From contig DGTS01000010.1 of the NCBI GenBank assembly GCA_002394385.1, forward strand, positions 11,935 through 75,934: a DNA stretch of 64,000 nt, read 5' to 3'. Shown one piece after another: positions 25,982-34,115 of this stretch. The notes beneath the pieces are model-generated. The model made no database searches, was not told the origin of the DNA, and saw nothing but the letters and a program-made list of their open reading frames with translations. Numbering within the stretch: position 1 is the first letter of the stretch; each line of letters begins with the position of its first letter. The stretch is from Prevotella sp. UBA4330 (GTDB taxonomy: Bacteria; Bacteroidota; Bacteroidia; Bacteroidales; Bacteroidaceae). Made by a program: the position numbers and the translations under genes.

Positions 25982-28258
25982 TTAATCAACCCTTATCAGA
26001 CTTATTGCGAAACCGCCTCCAGGAGCCTCGGCGAGTTTCAGCACATCGTTTTTCTTAACGGTACGCTTGGTGATGGTGTACGCCTTGGGGTTGGTCTCGT
26101 AGTGAGCATCCTTTGCATCGGCATATATGGTGCACTCATATTTCTTCCCGCTGTCGAGGAAGTCGAGTTTCAGGTTCACCTTATGACCGTTCTCGTCGCA
26201 CTTGCCGCCAACAAACCAGTTGTCTGTGCCCTTGGCCTTGCGTGCCACAGTGATATAGTCGGCAGGCTCTGCCTCAATATACTTCGTGTCGTCCCAGTCG
26301 CACGCCACATCCTTGATGAACTGGAAAGCGTCCATATACTTGGCGTAGTTCTCGGGCAGGTCGGCAGCCATCTGCAGCGGGCTGTACATCGTGACATAAA
26401 GTGCCAGCGAGCCGGCAATGGTGATGCGTGCCCATGAGGTATTGTCGCTCCAGGTGTTCAGTTTCGTCTCAAAGATTCCCGGAGTGTAGTCCATAGGACC
26501 GCCTTGCAGACGTGTGAACGGCAGGATGCAGGTGTGGTCGGGACGCGAACCTCCGAAAGCCTCATACTCTGTTCCGCGCGCACTCTCGTTGCCCACGAGG
26601 TTAGGATAGGTGCGGCAGATGCCCGTTGGGCGCGTTGCCTCATGCGCGTTCACCATGATGTGATGCTTTGCTGCCTCCTTTATAACATATAGGTAATGGT
26701 TGTTCATCGACTGCGAGTAGTGATGGTCGCCACGCGGAATGATGTCGCCCACGTAACCTGTCTTCACAGCGTCATAACCATATTTGTTCATCAGGCTGAT
26801 CGCATCCTTGATGTGGCGTTCGTAGTTCTGCGACGACGATGATGTTTCGTGGTGCATCAGTATCTTCACACCCTTGGAATGAGCATATTCGTTGAGAGCC
26901 TTGATATCGAAGTCGGGATAAGGAGTCACGAAGTCGAACACATCGCGTTTCCACATGTTGGCCCAGTCCTCCCATCCTACGTTCCATCCCTCGACAAGCA
27001 CCTCGTCGAGACCGTTCTCGGCGGCGAAGTCGATGTAACGCTTCACCTTCTCGTTGTTAGCGGCATGACGGCCGTTGGGCTTCACGCTGCTCCAGTCTAT
27101 CTGGTCGAGTTTTATCGAGGGGAACTCGTCGGTATAGTTCCAACTGCTCTTGCCCACTATCATCTCCCACCATACTCCACAGTATTTCGTCGGGTGTATC
27201 CATGAGGTATCGTCAAGAGCGCAAGGCTCGTTGAGGTTCAGTATAAGGTTGCTTGAAAGCATGTCGCGGGCATCGTCACTAACCATCACCGTGCGCCACG
27301 GCGTGTTGCATGGTGTCTGCATGCAGCCCTTCAGTCCTGTGGCATCGGGTGTAAGATGACTCACAAAGGTGAATGGCTCGGGCAGAGGATATGGTGACGG
27401 TTTGGGATTGGGCGTATAGGCATTGCTTCCTCCGCCGAGTTGCTCAGAGAGATGCTGGGTCTGACCGTCCACCAGTTCGAGGTGCATCGTGGCATAATCC
27501 AGACATGCAGCCTCGTGGATGTTGATATACAGTCCGTCGTCGCTCTTCATCTGAAGCGATGTCTGCACTCCCGTTGGCGAGAACACCGCCACTGACGAGT
27601 TGTCCCAGTTCACCGCCTTGTTCATCCTGCCGCGAATCTCCGACAGGCGTGTCTGCTGTGTCTCCTGCTCTTGGGTGTCGTAGTCGCCAGGCAGCCACCA
27701 TGCCATGTGGTCGCCAGCCATTGCAAACTCGCTATGCTCCTCTTTGATAAGGAAATAGTTGAGTTCTCTCTGCTGAGGAAACTCGTAGCGGAAGCCGATG
27801 CCGTCGTCATAAACGCGGAAACGGATAATGACGTTGCGCATCGCCACCATAGGACGTTCCTGTATGTTGGGGTCTGCCTTGCCGACGCGCCTCTTCACTA
27901 TCTCCTGCACCAATTCCACACAGAGTTCGTTATAGTGGTTGCGTATGGTGGCTGTCTCGCCCCATACTGGCCGCCATGTCTCGTCGAAGGTGGTCGTCTT
28001 AGTGTTTGCTATGTTGAAGCCATTCATAAGATCTGTCTCGTCCATTCCCTTAGAGGCATGCTTGTCCTTCGCCAGTTCTAGTCCGAGATGCGATGGTTTT
28101 ATCACCGCCTTTCCCTTATACGTCATTTCGTAAGTGGGTCGTCCGTTGTCCGTCAACGAGAACTTAAGCACGATGTTCCCGTTAGGCGATGTTACGGTCT
28201 GTGCCGATGCCATCATTGGCAGGAGCATCAACGATAGTAGGAGTTTAGTTATTTTCAT
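25982..28258 (-). CDS. susB: Alpha-glucosidase SusB (GH97, inverting type)
   Basis: A 758-residue exported glucan alpha-glucosidase. I start it at ATG 28258 (MKITKLLLSLML, signal peptide). A longer frame opens at 28285, but the -7 box at 28283-28290 overlaps that start, so only the shorter form can be translated from this promoter. The inverting GH97 glutamates are present: Glu471 (LMHHETS), Glu540 (VNAHEATRP) and Glu564 (ARGTEYE), spaced 69 and 24 residues apart as in SusB. A proline-rich stretch (TPNPKPSPYPLPEP, about residue 282-295) looks like an extra loop. The gene heads an operon with the AraC-type, pullulanase and neopullulanase genes. Confidence 0.95.
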   Translation of the reverse strand: MKITKLLLSLMLLPMMASAQTVTSPNGNIVLKFSLTDNGRPTYEMTYKGKAVIKPSHLGLELAKDKHASKGMDETDLMNGFNIANTKTTTFDETWRPVWGETATIRNHYNELCVELVQEIVKRRVGKADPNIQERPMVAMRNVIIRFRVYDDGIGFRYEFPQQRELNYFLIKEEHSEFAMAGDHMAWWLPGDYDTQEQETQQTRLSEIRGRMNKAVNWDNSSVAVFSPTGVQTSLQMKSDDGLYINIHEAACLDYATMHLELVDGQTQHLSEQLGGGSNAYTPNPKPSPYPLPEPFTFVSHLTPDATGLKGCMQTPCNTPWRTVMVSDDARDMLSSNLILNLNEPCALDDTSWIHPTKYCGVWWEMIVGKSSWNYTDEFPSIKLDQIDWSSVKPNGRHAANNEKVKRYIDFAAENGLDEVLVEGWNVGWEDWANMWKRDVFDFVTPYPDFDIKALNEYAHSKGVKILMHHETSSSSQNYERHIKDAISLMNKYGYDAVKTGYVGDIIPRGDHHYSQSMNNHYLYVIKEAAKHHIMVNAHEATRPTGICRTYPNLVGNESARGTEYEAFGGSRPDHTCILPFTRLQGGPMDYTPGIFETKLNTWSDNTSWARITIAGSLALYVTMYSPLQMAADLPENYAKYMDAFQFIKDVACDWDDTKYIEAEPADYITVARKAKGTDNWFVGGKCDENGHKVNLKLDFLDSGKKYECTIYADAKDAHYETNPKAYTITKRTVKKNDVLKLAEAPGGGFAISLIRVD

Positions 28259-28282
28259 ACAGGATAGTTTTAAATGATAGCG

Positions 28283-28316
28283 CAAAGATAGTAATTTATT
28301 TTGAAATCATTGTCAA
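28283..28316 (-). promoter_or_regulatory. susB operon promoter (TTGACA-20-TATCTTTG)
   Basis: Minus strand: the -7 box TATCTTTG at 28290-28283 and TTGACA at 28316-28311, 20 bp apart. This is the only one of the five starch promoters with a recognisable -33 element. A LacI-type palindrome lies further upstream. Confidence 0.7.
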
Positions 28317-28345
28317 CGCCAGCACTTTATTTTTCGTTCGTCTGA

Positions 28346-28357
28346 GCAATCGATTGC
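28346..28357. promoter_or_regulatory. LacI-type operator variant GCAATCGATTGC
   Basis: A 12-bp perfect palindrome with the LacI-family CG centre. It differs symmetrically at one position per half-site from GCAAACGTTTGC found at three other starch promoters. Its centre is 61.5 bp upstream of the edge of the susB -7 box, the same distance as at the others. Confidence 0.7.
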
Positions 28358-28407
28358 AAATATACTGCGCTTTCCATTCGCAGGCTTATTTTCGGCATCA
28401 AACAAAC

Positions 28408-28442
28408 TGCACCCTAACGGCGTGTCGTGCCGTTAGGGTGCA
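28408..28442 (-). terminator. Terminator after the GH77 gene
   Basis: A perfect 14-bp stem (28408-28421 with 28429-28442, TGCACCCTAACGGC arm) with a 7-nt loop, 33 bp after the GH77 stop. The minus strand continues GTTTGTTTG. It separates the GH77 gene from the susB promoter. Confidence 0.8.
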
Positions 28443-28475
28443 GTGAGTATTGTTGTGAATAATAGCATGCGTATC

Positions 28476-31199
28476 CTACCTTCTTCCGCTGCTCTGAATG
28501 AGGTCAGTCACCTCCTCGTTGAAGTCCTTGCTTGCCATCAGATCCTCGATGTTGAGGTGCATGCGGTAGCGCCAGTAATGTTTGGGATTGGCGGGGATAT
28601 TGATGCGCTCGGCATTCTGGTCGGGCAGCCGCAGTTTCTCGTCGATGGCGAGCCAATCCTGGATAGACAGGATGCAGAGCATCGATGGCGACGTGAGGTG
28701 GCGCGAGATGATATCCGATGCCAGCCATCCTGGCAGCGGATGCGGTGCGTAACTCTCACGATGGAGCATGGTGCTGTAATACTCCTGTGTGCGAGCCTCG
28801 TCCTCGTCCCACCATTGGCGCAGCGTGGGCATGTCGTGACTCGATATGGTGCACACCGAGCGATAGGGGTTCTGCGACAAATGACCGAAGCGCACGTTGG
28901 GGTCTTTGGGCATCGACTGCAATTCGAGTGACAGTATGCGCAGTTCGTTCATCACCCAAGGCACACAGTCGGGCACCATGCCGAGGTCTTCGGCACACAC
29001 CAGCATGCGTGTTGCCTGCACCAGCAGCGGCAGTTTCTTCATTGCCTCGCGATACCAGAACTGGTTGTTGCGACGGTAGAAATAGTCGTTGTATAGTTTG
29101 TTGAACAGGAACTTATCGCTGTCGAACAGACTTTCGTAGATGAAGTCGAACTGCACCGAGATGCGCGGGTGGAAGCGGTTCTCGTCCTTATGGTCGCGCA
29201 CGAAGAGCACGTCGCTGATGAGTGCATATAGCCCGTCGCGCACCGATGTCAATGGCATGTGATACTCGTTGAGCGCTGAGTGCTGAGCGTTGAGCGTGGT
29301 TTCCTCGTACCACTTTTCTATCTTGCGCTGAGTGTTGTACTGCTCCTTCATGCGGTAGCGGTTGTCGCCGATAGGCTCGAGGAACTCGTTGCGTATGCGG
29401 TCGGCATCCTCGTGGAACACACGGTCGAGCACCCAGTCGGTGATGAACGGCTCGGTGAACAACGCCTCATGCCAATTCAGTCCGTATGCCTCTATCTCCT
29501 CGCGCGTCATGCCGAGTGCCGGAGAGAAATGTCCGAGCAGACCATGAACCGAGTCAACGGGAATCTCCCAGATGCGGAAGAAGCCAAGCACATGGTCGAT
29601 GCGGTAAGCATCGAAATATTTCGACATGTTCTGGAAACGGCGCACCCACCACTGACATCCATCGGCGAGCATCGCGTCCCAGTTGTATGTCGGGAATCCC
29701 CAGTTCTGGCCGTTCACCGAGAAGTCGTCTGGCGGTGCTCCTGCCTGTCCGTTGAGGTTGAAGTAGCGCGGCTCCTGCCACACATCGCAGCCCGTGCGGT
29801 TAACACCGATAGGGATGTCGCCCTTGAGCACCACGCCCTTGGAACGTGCATACTCGTGTGCGCCAGCCATCTGACGGTTCAGCACAAACTGAACATAGTA
29901 GAAATATGCCACGTCCTTGAACGCTTTGTTGCGCGGGTTGCTGAGCGCCTTGCGGTCGTCCTCGTTCCATGTGGTGTTGTCTTTCCATGTTGAGAAGTCG
30001 GCAGTGCCGTTCTTGTCGCGCAGCATGCTGTACTGTGCATACGGCACCAGCCACTGCTCTTCTTCCTTGAAAAACGCCTTGAACTCTGTCGATGCCAGCA
30101 CCTCCTTGCCTTCCTGCTCATACAGCAGATGCAGATACTCCTGCTTGGCGGCATTCACGCGCTCGTAGTCTATCTGCGGCAGGGCGTTGAGTTCCTTGCG
30201 GAGCGCTTCCATACGCTTGCGCTCTTTCTCGTCTTTAAGCGCCGGCAGTTGCTTGAAATCGACATACTGCGGATGCAGGGCGAAGATACTGATGCATGAA
30301 TATGGGTAAGAGTCGGTCCATGTCTTGGTGGTTGTGGTGTCGTTGATGGGCAGCACTTGCAGCACACGCTGCTCGGTCTTAGCCACCCAGTCTATCATCT
30401 TGCGCAGATCGCCGAAGTCGCCAACGCCGAAACTGTCCTTAGAGCGCAGCGAGAAAACGGGCACCAGCGTGCCGGCGCACTTCACGTTATAGATGGGGAA
30501 GAACGCCTGGTCGAGTTCATAAACCACCACATCGCCCACGCCCATCGGCGGCAGTGTCACGAAGCGGTTGTCCTGGGTCTCCCACAGGGGCATGATGTCG
30601 TGGTTCTCGTCGATGGCAACGAACTTGAACTCGAGCGTCTCGCCCGACATGCCGCTTGCATCGAAGTCGATAATCCACTCGTTGCACTGATGCTCCACCA
30701 TAGGCTTGGCGTCGTGGACATGCCATGCACCGAGGAAGTCCTGTGCACCAACGACAGCAAGACGATGATTGCTGCGCAACTGTGGCGCGCGCACCTTCAG
30801 GCGCACCGTGACGTTGTTCTTGTTCTGCACCACATTGCGACGGCGGCGGCGCGCCACACACTCTGTGAATGCCGAACTATAGAGATAACTGTCTTCCGGA
30901 ATCTGAACCCAGTGGTCGTAGGTGATATAACGCTCGCCCTTGTGGCACGAAATCTCCAGTTTGTGCGGCTCCACGAGCCACTCGTGCTGCGTCTCCGAGC
31001 CGTTGCGCTCAACGCTATAGTAGTAAGTCAATGCCGTACCCACCTTCTCCTCTCGGCGCAAGTCGCAGGTCCATCGCATGCCGTCGAGAGTGTTCATTCT
31101 ATACTTTGTTATTCCGTCTTTGGCGTTTTTGTCATTGAGGTTGAGTATCAAGTCTTCCCCGAAACTCGTCTGATAATTGATATTAAATTGCAGATTCAT
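28476..31199 (-). CDS. malQ: 4-alpha-glucanotransferase (GH77 amylomaltase) with N-terminal starch-binding domains
   Basis: A 907-residue enzyme without signal peptide, hence cytoplasmic, that disproportionates maltodextrins. Two CBM20-like domains (about 1-110 and 130-230) precede the GH77 barrel, a layout seen in Bacteroidetes and plant DPE2-type enzymes. Catalytic residues: Asp535 (YRIDHVLGF, nucleophile), the Glu in CAEDLG, and the Asp in SSHDMPT. Residues about 635-644 (LNAQHSALNE) are encoded by a 7-bp array (29268-29295) and look inserted. It is transcribed alone from a promoter with an upstream LacI-type operator and ends at a strong hairpin. Confidence 0.95.
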   Translation of the reverse strand: MNLQFNINYQTSFGEDLILNLNDKNAKDGITKYRMNTLDGMRWTCDLRREEKVGTALTYYYSVERNGSETQHEWLVEPHKLEISCHKGERYITYDHWVQIPEDSYLYSSAFTECVARRRRRNVVQNKNNVTVRLKVRAPQLRSNHRLAVVGAQDFLGAWHVHDAKPMVEHQCNEWIIDFDASGMSGETLEFKFVAIDENHDIMPLWETQDNRFVTLPPMGVGDVVVYELDQAFFPIYNVKCAGTLVPVFSLRSKDSFGVGDFGDLRKMIDWVAKTEQRVLQVLPINDTTTTKTWTDSYPYSCISIFALHPQYVDFKQLPALKDEKERKRMEALRKELNALPQIDYERVNAAKQEYLHLLYEQEGKEVLASTEFKAFFKEEEQWLVPYAQYSMLRDKNGTADFSTWKDNTTWNEDDRKALSNPRNKAFKDVAYFYYVQFVLNRQMAGAHEYARSKGVVLKGDIPIGVNRTGCDVWQEPRYFNLNGQAGAPPDDFSVNGQNWGFPTYNWDAMLADGCQWWVRRFQNMSKYFDAYRIDHVLGFFRIWEIPVDSVHGLLGHFSPALGMTREEIEAYGLNWHEALFTEPFITDWVLDRVFHEDADRIRNEFLEPIGDNRYRMKEQYNTQRKIEKWYEETTLNAQHSALNEYHMPLTSVRDGLYALISDVLFVRDHKDENRFHPRISVQFDFIYESLFDSDKFLFNKLYNDYFYRRNNQFWYREAMKKLPLLVQATRMLVCAEDLGMVPDCVPWVMNELRILSLELQSMPKDPNVRFGHLSQNPYRSVCTISSHDMPTLRQWWDEDEARTQEYYSTMLHRESYAPHPLPGWLASDIISRHLTSPSMLCILSIQDWLAIDEKLRLPDQNAERINIPANPKHYWRYRMHLNIEDLMASKDFNEEVTDLIQSSGRR
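29268..29295 (-). repeat. 7-bp array inside the GH77 gene
   Basis: Four 7-mers in phase: GTTGAGC, GCTGAGT, GCTGAGC, GTTGAGC. On the coding strand they read LNAQHSALN between helices of the GH77 domain (after KWYEETT). Confidence 0.85.
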
Positions 31200-31224
31200 A
31201 ATTGCTATGGTTAGTATTTTGGTG

Positions 31225-31232
31225 TAAAATTA
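31225..31232 (-). promoter_or_regulatory. Probable GH77 promoter, -7 box TAATTTTA
   Basis: The minus strand reads TAATTTTA, one base off TAnnTTTG, 25 bp before the ATG. It is supported by its exact distance (61.5 bp) from the centre of the operator at 31287-31300, the same as at susB and the amylase gene. Confidence 0.5.
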
Positions 31233-31286
31233 CTAAAAAACTATACAGGATGTGACAAAAAGACTCTTTTAGTTGGCATTTTACTG

Positions 31287-31300
31287 TGCAAACGTTTGCA
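31287..31300. promoter_or_regulatory. LacI-type operator TGCAAACGTTTGCA (GH77 gene)
   Basis: A 14-bp perfect palindrome. Its core GCAAACGTTTGC is identical to sites upstream of the amylase gene and between susC and lacI. It is the probable binding site of the LacI-family protein at 41934. Confidence 0.8.
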
Positions 31301-31324
31301 TTATTGTAGCAAGGACAAACAAAA

Positions 31325-31358
31325 GGGAAACGCCCATGACTCACGTCACAGGCGTTCC
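31325..31358 (-). terminator. Imperfect hairpin after the amylase gene
   Basis: GGAACGCC...GGCGTTTCC form a hairpin with one bulge and mismatches in the upper stem, about 90 bp past the amylase stop. It is a weak terminator candidate; no long T run follows. Confidence 0.35.
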
Positions 31359-31445
31359 ATACTACAATCTTACTTAACCTAATGTTTATTCAAGCATGAA
31401 TTCTTTTTTATGTTGTACAGTTTTTCTTCTTTAGAGTCAGGCACA

Positions 31446-33515
31446 TCACTTCACTACCTTCTTGCCGTTCACAACGTATATGCCGCGCGGCAGGGTGTTA
31501 AGCACATCGCTCTCGGCAGTTCCGGCAGGCATGGTGCGCACCAGGCGGCCGTCGATGCTGTAAACCCTGAGTGTAGAGCGCTGCGGTGTAGATGTTGAGC
31601 GGAGGTAGTCGATGCCTGTTGTTGGTGTCACATCGTCAACGTAATAGTGTCCCGAACCATCCTTCTCGTTACGTATCACGAAGAACTTGTCGGTCTTCAC
31701 GTTGTTGATGTCCACCGACTGTGGCGAACCAGAGCCATTGCTGAACACGAAGTTAACATAGTCGTCCTCGCTGGTCAGTGTGAACTCCTTATAGTACCAT
31801 GTCTCGCCGTCCACCTGTTTTGTCGCTGTGATGCGGTCGCCGGGCCAATTCCTGTTGGTTGGTTCATGACCGAAGTCGCTCCATGTCCAATAGTTCATTG
31901 TGGTCCAGCCACTTACACCGGCACCCACGCGGCAGTAAACGGTGATGGTCTTCGGCTCGAAGGTGTTCTCCTTGATGGTGTAGTTACGCTCGATGATGCC
32001 CTTCACGGCACCTGCTACGAGCAGTCCCACCTTCAAAGTGCAACTCTCTGTGATGTCAATCTCTGCACCGCTTGATGCCTTCTTGCTGCTTGCAGTAGGT
32101 GTGGTACCATCGGTGGTATATACGAGTTGTGCACCGCTGGTTCCGCTTACAGCCGTCAGTTTCACCTTCACCGCATTCTCATAAACGCCTGTGGCCTTGT
32201 CTGCCCATGCCGTTTCGAGAGCATTGGCAAGATAGTAGCGGTAGCGATAGCCCTTCAGAATAAGGGTGTATGATGCTGTCGAAGGCACATAAGAATCTGG
32301 TGCGCTGCCCACAACGACCACCAGGCGGTTTTCGCCATTAGTCTTAATGGAGTTAGCATAATATGCAGATTGGCTGCGCAGATTAGAAGCGGTGCTCTGG
32401 TTGGTTATCCCTGCCAGTTTGCGAGCCGCCACCATTGCCTTTATCTCGTCCTTGTAGTCGAGCCAGTGCTTGTAGAACACGCACGGTGTGCCAGGCATGG
32501 CGAGCATATAGGCATTCGCTGCCAGGGTATCCTTGCGCAGCGGACCATTGCTCGACCCGTCGGGACGCAGTTCGGTGTCGTGGTTCTCGACGAAGGTCAC
32601 TGCCCAACGGCTGTACGAGCCACTGCTGTAAGCGCTGCTTGCCAGTGGCCAGTTGCCATCGTTCTGCTGTCCCAATTTGCTCCAGTTGTTCTGGTCAATG
32701 GCATTGCGCACAACATACTTGAACTGGAAGTCGAAAGCGGCACTCTTCTTGCTGGCGGCATCAATCCAGTTTCTTATCGTGGATGTACCGTCCCAGCACT
32801 CGCCGACGGAATACTCTATGCCGGCATAGTCGTTATAGTCGGCAACATGAGAGCCGTTGAAACCCTTCACCATGTCGTAGCGGAAGCCCGTATATCCGAG
32901 GTCGTCCTTCAGATACTTGACGTATGCCTTCACGATGTTCTGCACGTTCTGGCTCTTGTGGTCGAGGTCGCGCATGCTGCCCCATCCCTCGCCTTCATCG
33001 TTGTTGCTGCTCAGCGTCACGCCGTCCTTTGCTGCCTGTGTGGCGGTGGCACCGTCATCGTCGTTGGCAACAATATCGGTAGTCTTGAACTGATAGGTCA
33101 CTCCTTTATATGTCTCTGCCGGGAATCCCCACCAGCCATTGGTGTTGTGATGGTTCACCACAACATCGGCAATGGTGCCGATACCCTTCGACTTGAAAGT
33201 CTGAATCATCGAGCGCAACTCTGCCTCGGTGCCGAAACTGCTGTTCTGGTTGAAGAAATAATACGGGGTATAGCCCATGGTGTTCCAACTCTCAAGGCAC
33301 TTTCCGCTCTGCGGAATCCAGATGAGGTCGAACGTAGAGGCAAAGTCGTCTGCCTGACTCTCCAGTTTTGTCCATTTCGACTGTGCGAAAGAGTCCCAGT
33401 AGAATCCCTGCAGCATCACGCCGCCGTAGTTCTCGGGCCATCCCTGTGCACTCGCGGTCTGCGAGCACAACACCAGCAGAGCCGTTGCTATTACCGATTT
33501 CAGAAGGTATTTCAT
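31446..33515 (-). CDS. Secreted alpha-amylase (GH13) with C-terminal binding region and T9SS sorting domain
   Basis: A 689-residue amylase. Signal peptide 1-23 (SQTASA-QG) without a lipobox; GH13 barrel to about residue 400 with Asp214 (FRYDMVKG, nucleophile), Glu239 (SVGECWDG, acid) and Asp313 (FVENHDTE). Then an Ig-like chitobiase-C-type segment (VYTTDGTTPTASSKK) and a starch-binding-like domain (VYCRVGAGVSGW ... WPGDRITA). The C-terminal sorting domain ends YVVNGKKVVK. It takes the place of SusG at the end of susCDEF, but is built for T9SS export, not lipid anchoring. It has its own promoter with an upstream LacI-type operator. Confidence 0.95.
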   Translation of the reverse strand: MKYLLKSVIATALLVLCSQTASAQGWPENYGGVMLQGFYWDSFAQSKWTKLESQADDFASTFDLIWIPQSGKCLESWNTMGYTPYYFFNQNSSFGTEAELRSMIQTFKSKGIGTIADVVVNHHNTNGWWGFPAETYKGVTYQFKTTDIVANDDDGATATQAAKDGVTLSSNNDEGEGWGSMRDLDHKSQNVQNIVKAYVKYLKDDLGYTGFRYDMVKGFNGSHVADYNDYAGIEYSVGECWDGTSTIRNWIDAASKKSAAFDFQFKYVVRNAIDQNNWSKLGQQNDGNWPLASSAYSSGSYSRWAVTFVENHDTELRPDGSSNGPLRKDTLAANAYMLAMPGTPCVFYKHWLDYKDEIKAMVAARKLAGITNQSTASNLRSQSAYYANSIKTNGENRLVVVVGSAPDSYVPSTASYTLILKGYRYRYYLANALETAWADKATGVYENAVKVKLTAVSGTSGAQLVYTTDGTTPTASSKKASSGAEIDITESCTLKVGLLVAGAVKGIIERNYTIKENTFEPKTITVYCRVGAGVSGWTTMNYWTWSDFGHEPTNRNWPGDRITATKQVDGETWYYKEFTLTSEDDYVNFVFSNGSGSPQSVDINNVKTDKFFVIRNEKDGSGHYYVDDVTPTTGIDYLRSTSTPQRSTLRVYSIDGRLVRTMPAGTAESDVLNTLPRGIYVVNGKKVVK

Positions 33516-33549
33516 AATTTAGCAGTTTTATTGTTTACGTTTCTGAGTG

Positions 33550-33557
33550 CAAAGATA
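33550..33557 (-). promoter_or_regulatory. Amylase promoter, -7 box TATCTTTG
   Basis: The minus strand reads TATCTTTGC 34 bp before the ATG. No clear -33 element is seen. The operator centre is 61.5 bp upstream. Confidence 0.65.
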
Positions 33558-33610
33558 GCGGAAAAACCGCCACATTGTTCATAAATTATTGCTTTTCACT
33601 AATTTATAAA

Positions 33611-33626
33611 GTGCAAACGTTTGCAC
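33611..33626. promoter_or_regulatory. LacI-type operator GTGCAAACGTTTGCAC (amylase gene)
   Basis: A 16-bp perfect palindrome sharing GCAAACGTTTGC with the GH77 and susC/lacI sites. It lies well upstream of the -7 box, where a repressor would not directly block polymerase. Confidence 0.85.
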
Positions 33627-33639
33627 GGCAAACGGGAAA

Positions 33640-33705
33640 GTAAAATAGGCTATTTTACTGAGTAATATAGGCTATTTTACTCACCAATATAGGCTATTTT
33701 ACTTT
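33640..33705. repeat. 22-bp tandem array, family B (ATAGGCTATTTTACT), three units
   Basis: Units begin at 33640, 33662 and 33684, each exactly 22 bp with the palindromic core AAAATAG-G-CTATTTT (or AATATAG). A small palindrome CAATTTC-ACT-GAAATTG follows at 33707-33723. The same family with three units is found at 44336 and 51171. Confidence 0.9.
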
Positions 33706-33826
33706 TCAATTTCACTGAAATTGCTTTCTTGTCGGGCATAAACCCACTATCGACTTGGAAACAATGGATAAGGAAACAAATAAAAAAAATATATATACTA
33801 TTCGTCCACTTACTCTCGACCCCGCA

Positions 33827-33976
33827 CTTAAAGTCCCCTCGCCCTTTGGAGAGGGGATAGGGGTGAGGCTTAGGGGCAAGGGTGGGGTCAGTTTTTTTGT
33901 CCACACGCGACATCTTCCATCTCCTTCCTTTATATCACTGACCCCACCCCTATCCCCTCCCCTACAGGGGCGGGTA
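33827..33976. repeat. Pair of inverted G-rich palindromic elements in a 600-bp gene-free stretch
   Basis: The stretch 33516-34115 has no gene. Besides promoter, operator and 22-bp array it holds two G-rich elements facing each other: one ends GGGTGGGGTCAGT near 33892 and the other begins CACTGACCCCACCC near 33936. Both match the copies at 20709-20885 and 47968-48121. Confidence 0.75.
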
Positions 33977-34050
33977 GACACCGCGAAGGACATATTTCGG
34001 ATACTGTATCATTCATAGGGTCTAATTATATTATATAGTACCACAAAAAG

Positions 34051-34085
34051 AAGAGAGGACACTCCCATACGGAATGTCCTCTCTT
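34051..34085 (-). terminator. Terminator of susCDEF
   Basis: A perfect 11-bp stem (AAGAGAGGACA, 34051-34061, with 34075-34085). On the minus strand it is followed by CTTTTTGTGG. It lies 31 bp past the susF stop. Confidence 0.85.
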
Positions 34086-34115
34086 TACTACTTTAGAATT
34101 ACTACGGAGTCTTTT

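Noticed and set aside
32370..33584. A 404-codon open frame on the plus strand opposite the amylase gene
   Set aside because: It is antisense to a clear GH13 gene with intact catalytic motifs and shows no domain, signal or promoter. The same reasoning excludes the long frames at 48057-49475 (-), 49995-50942 (-), 56836-57954 (-), 43469-44332 (-) and 46227-47096 (-).
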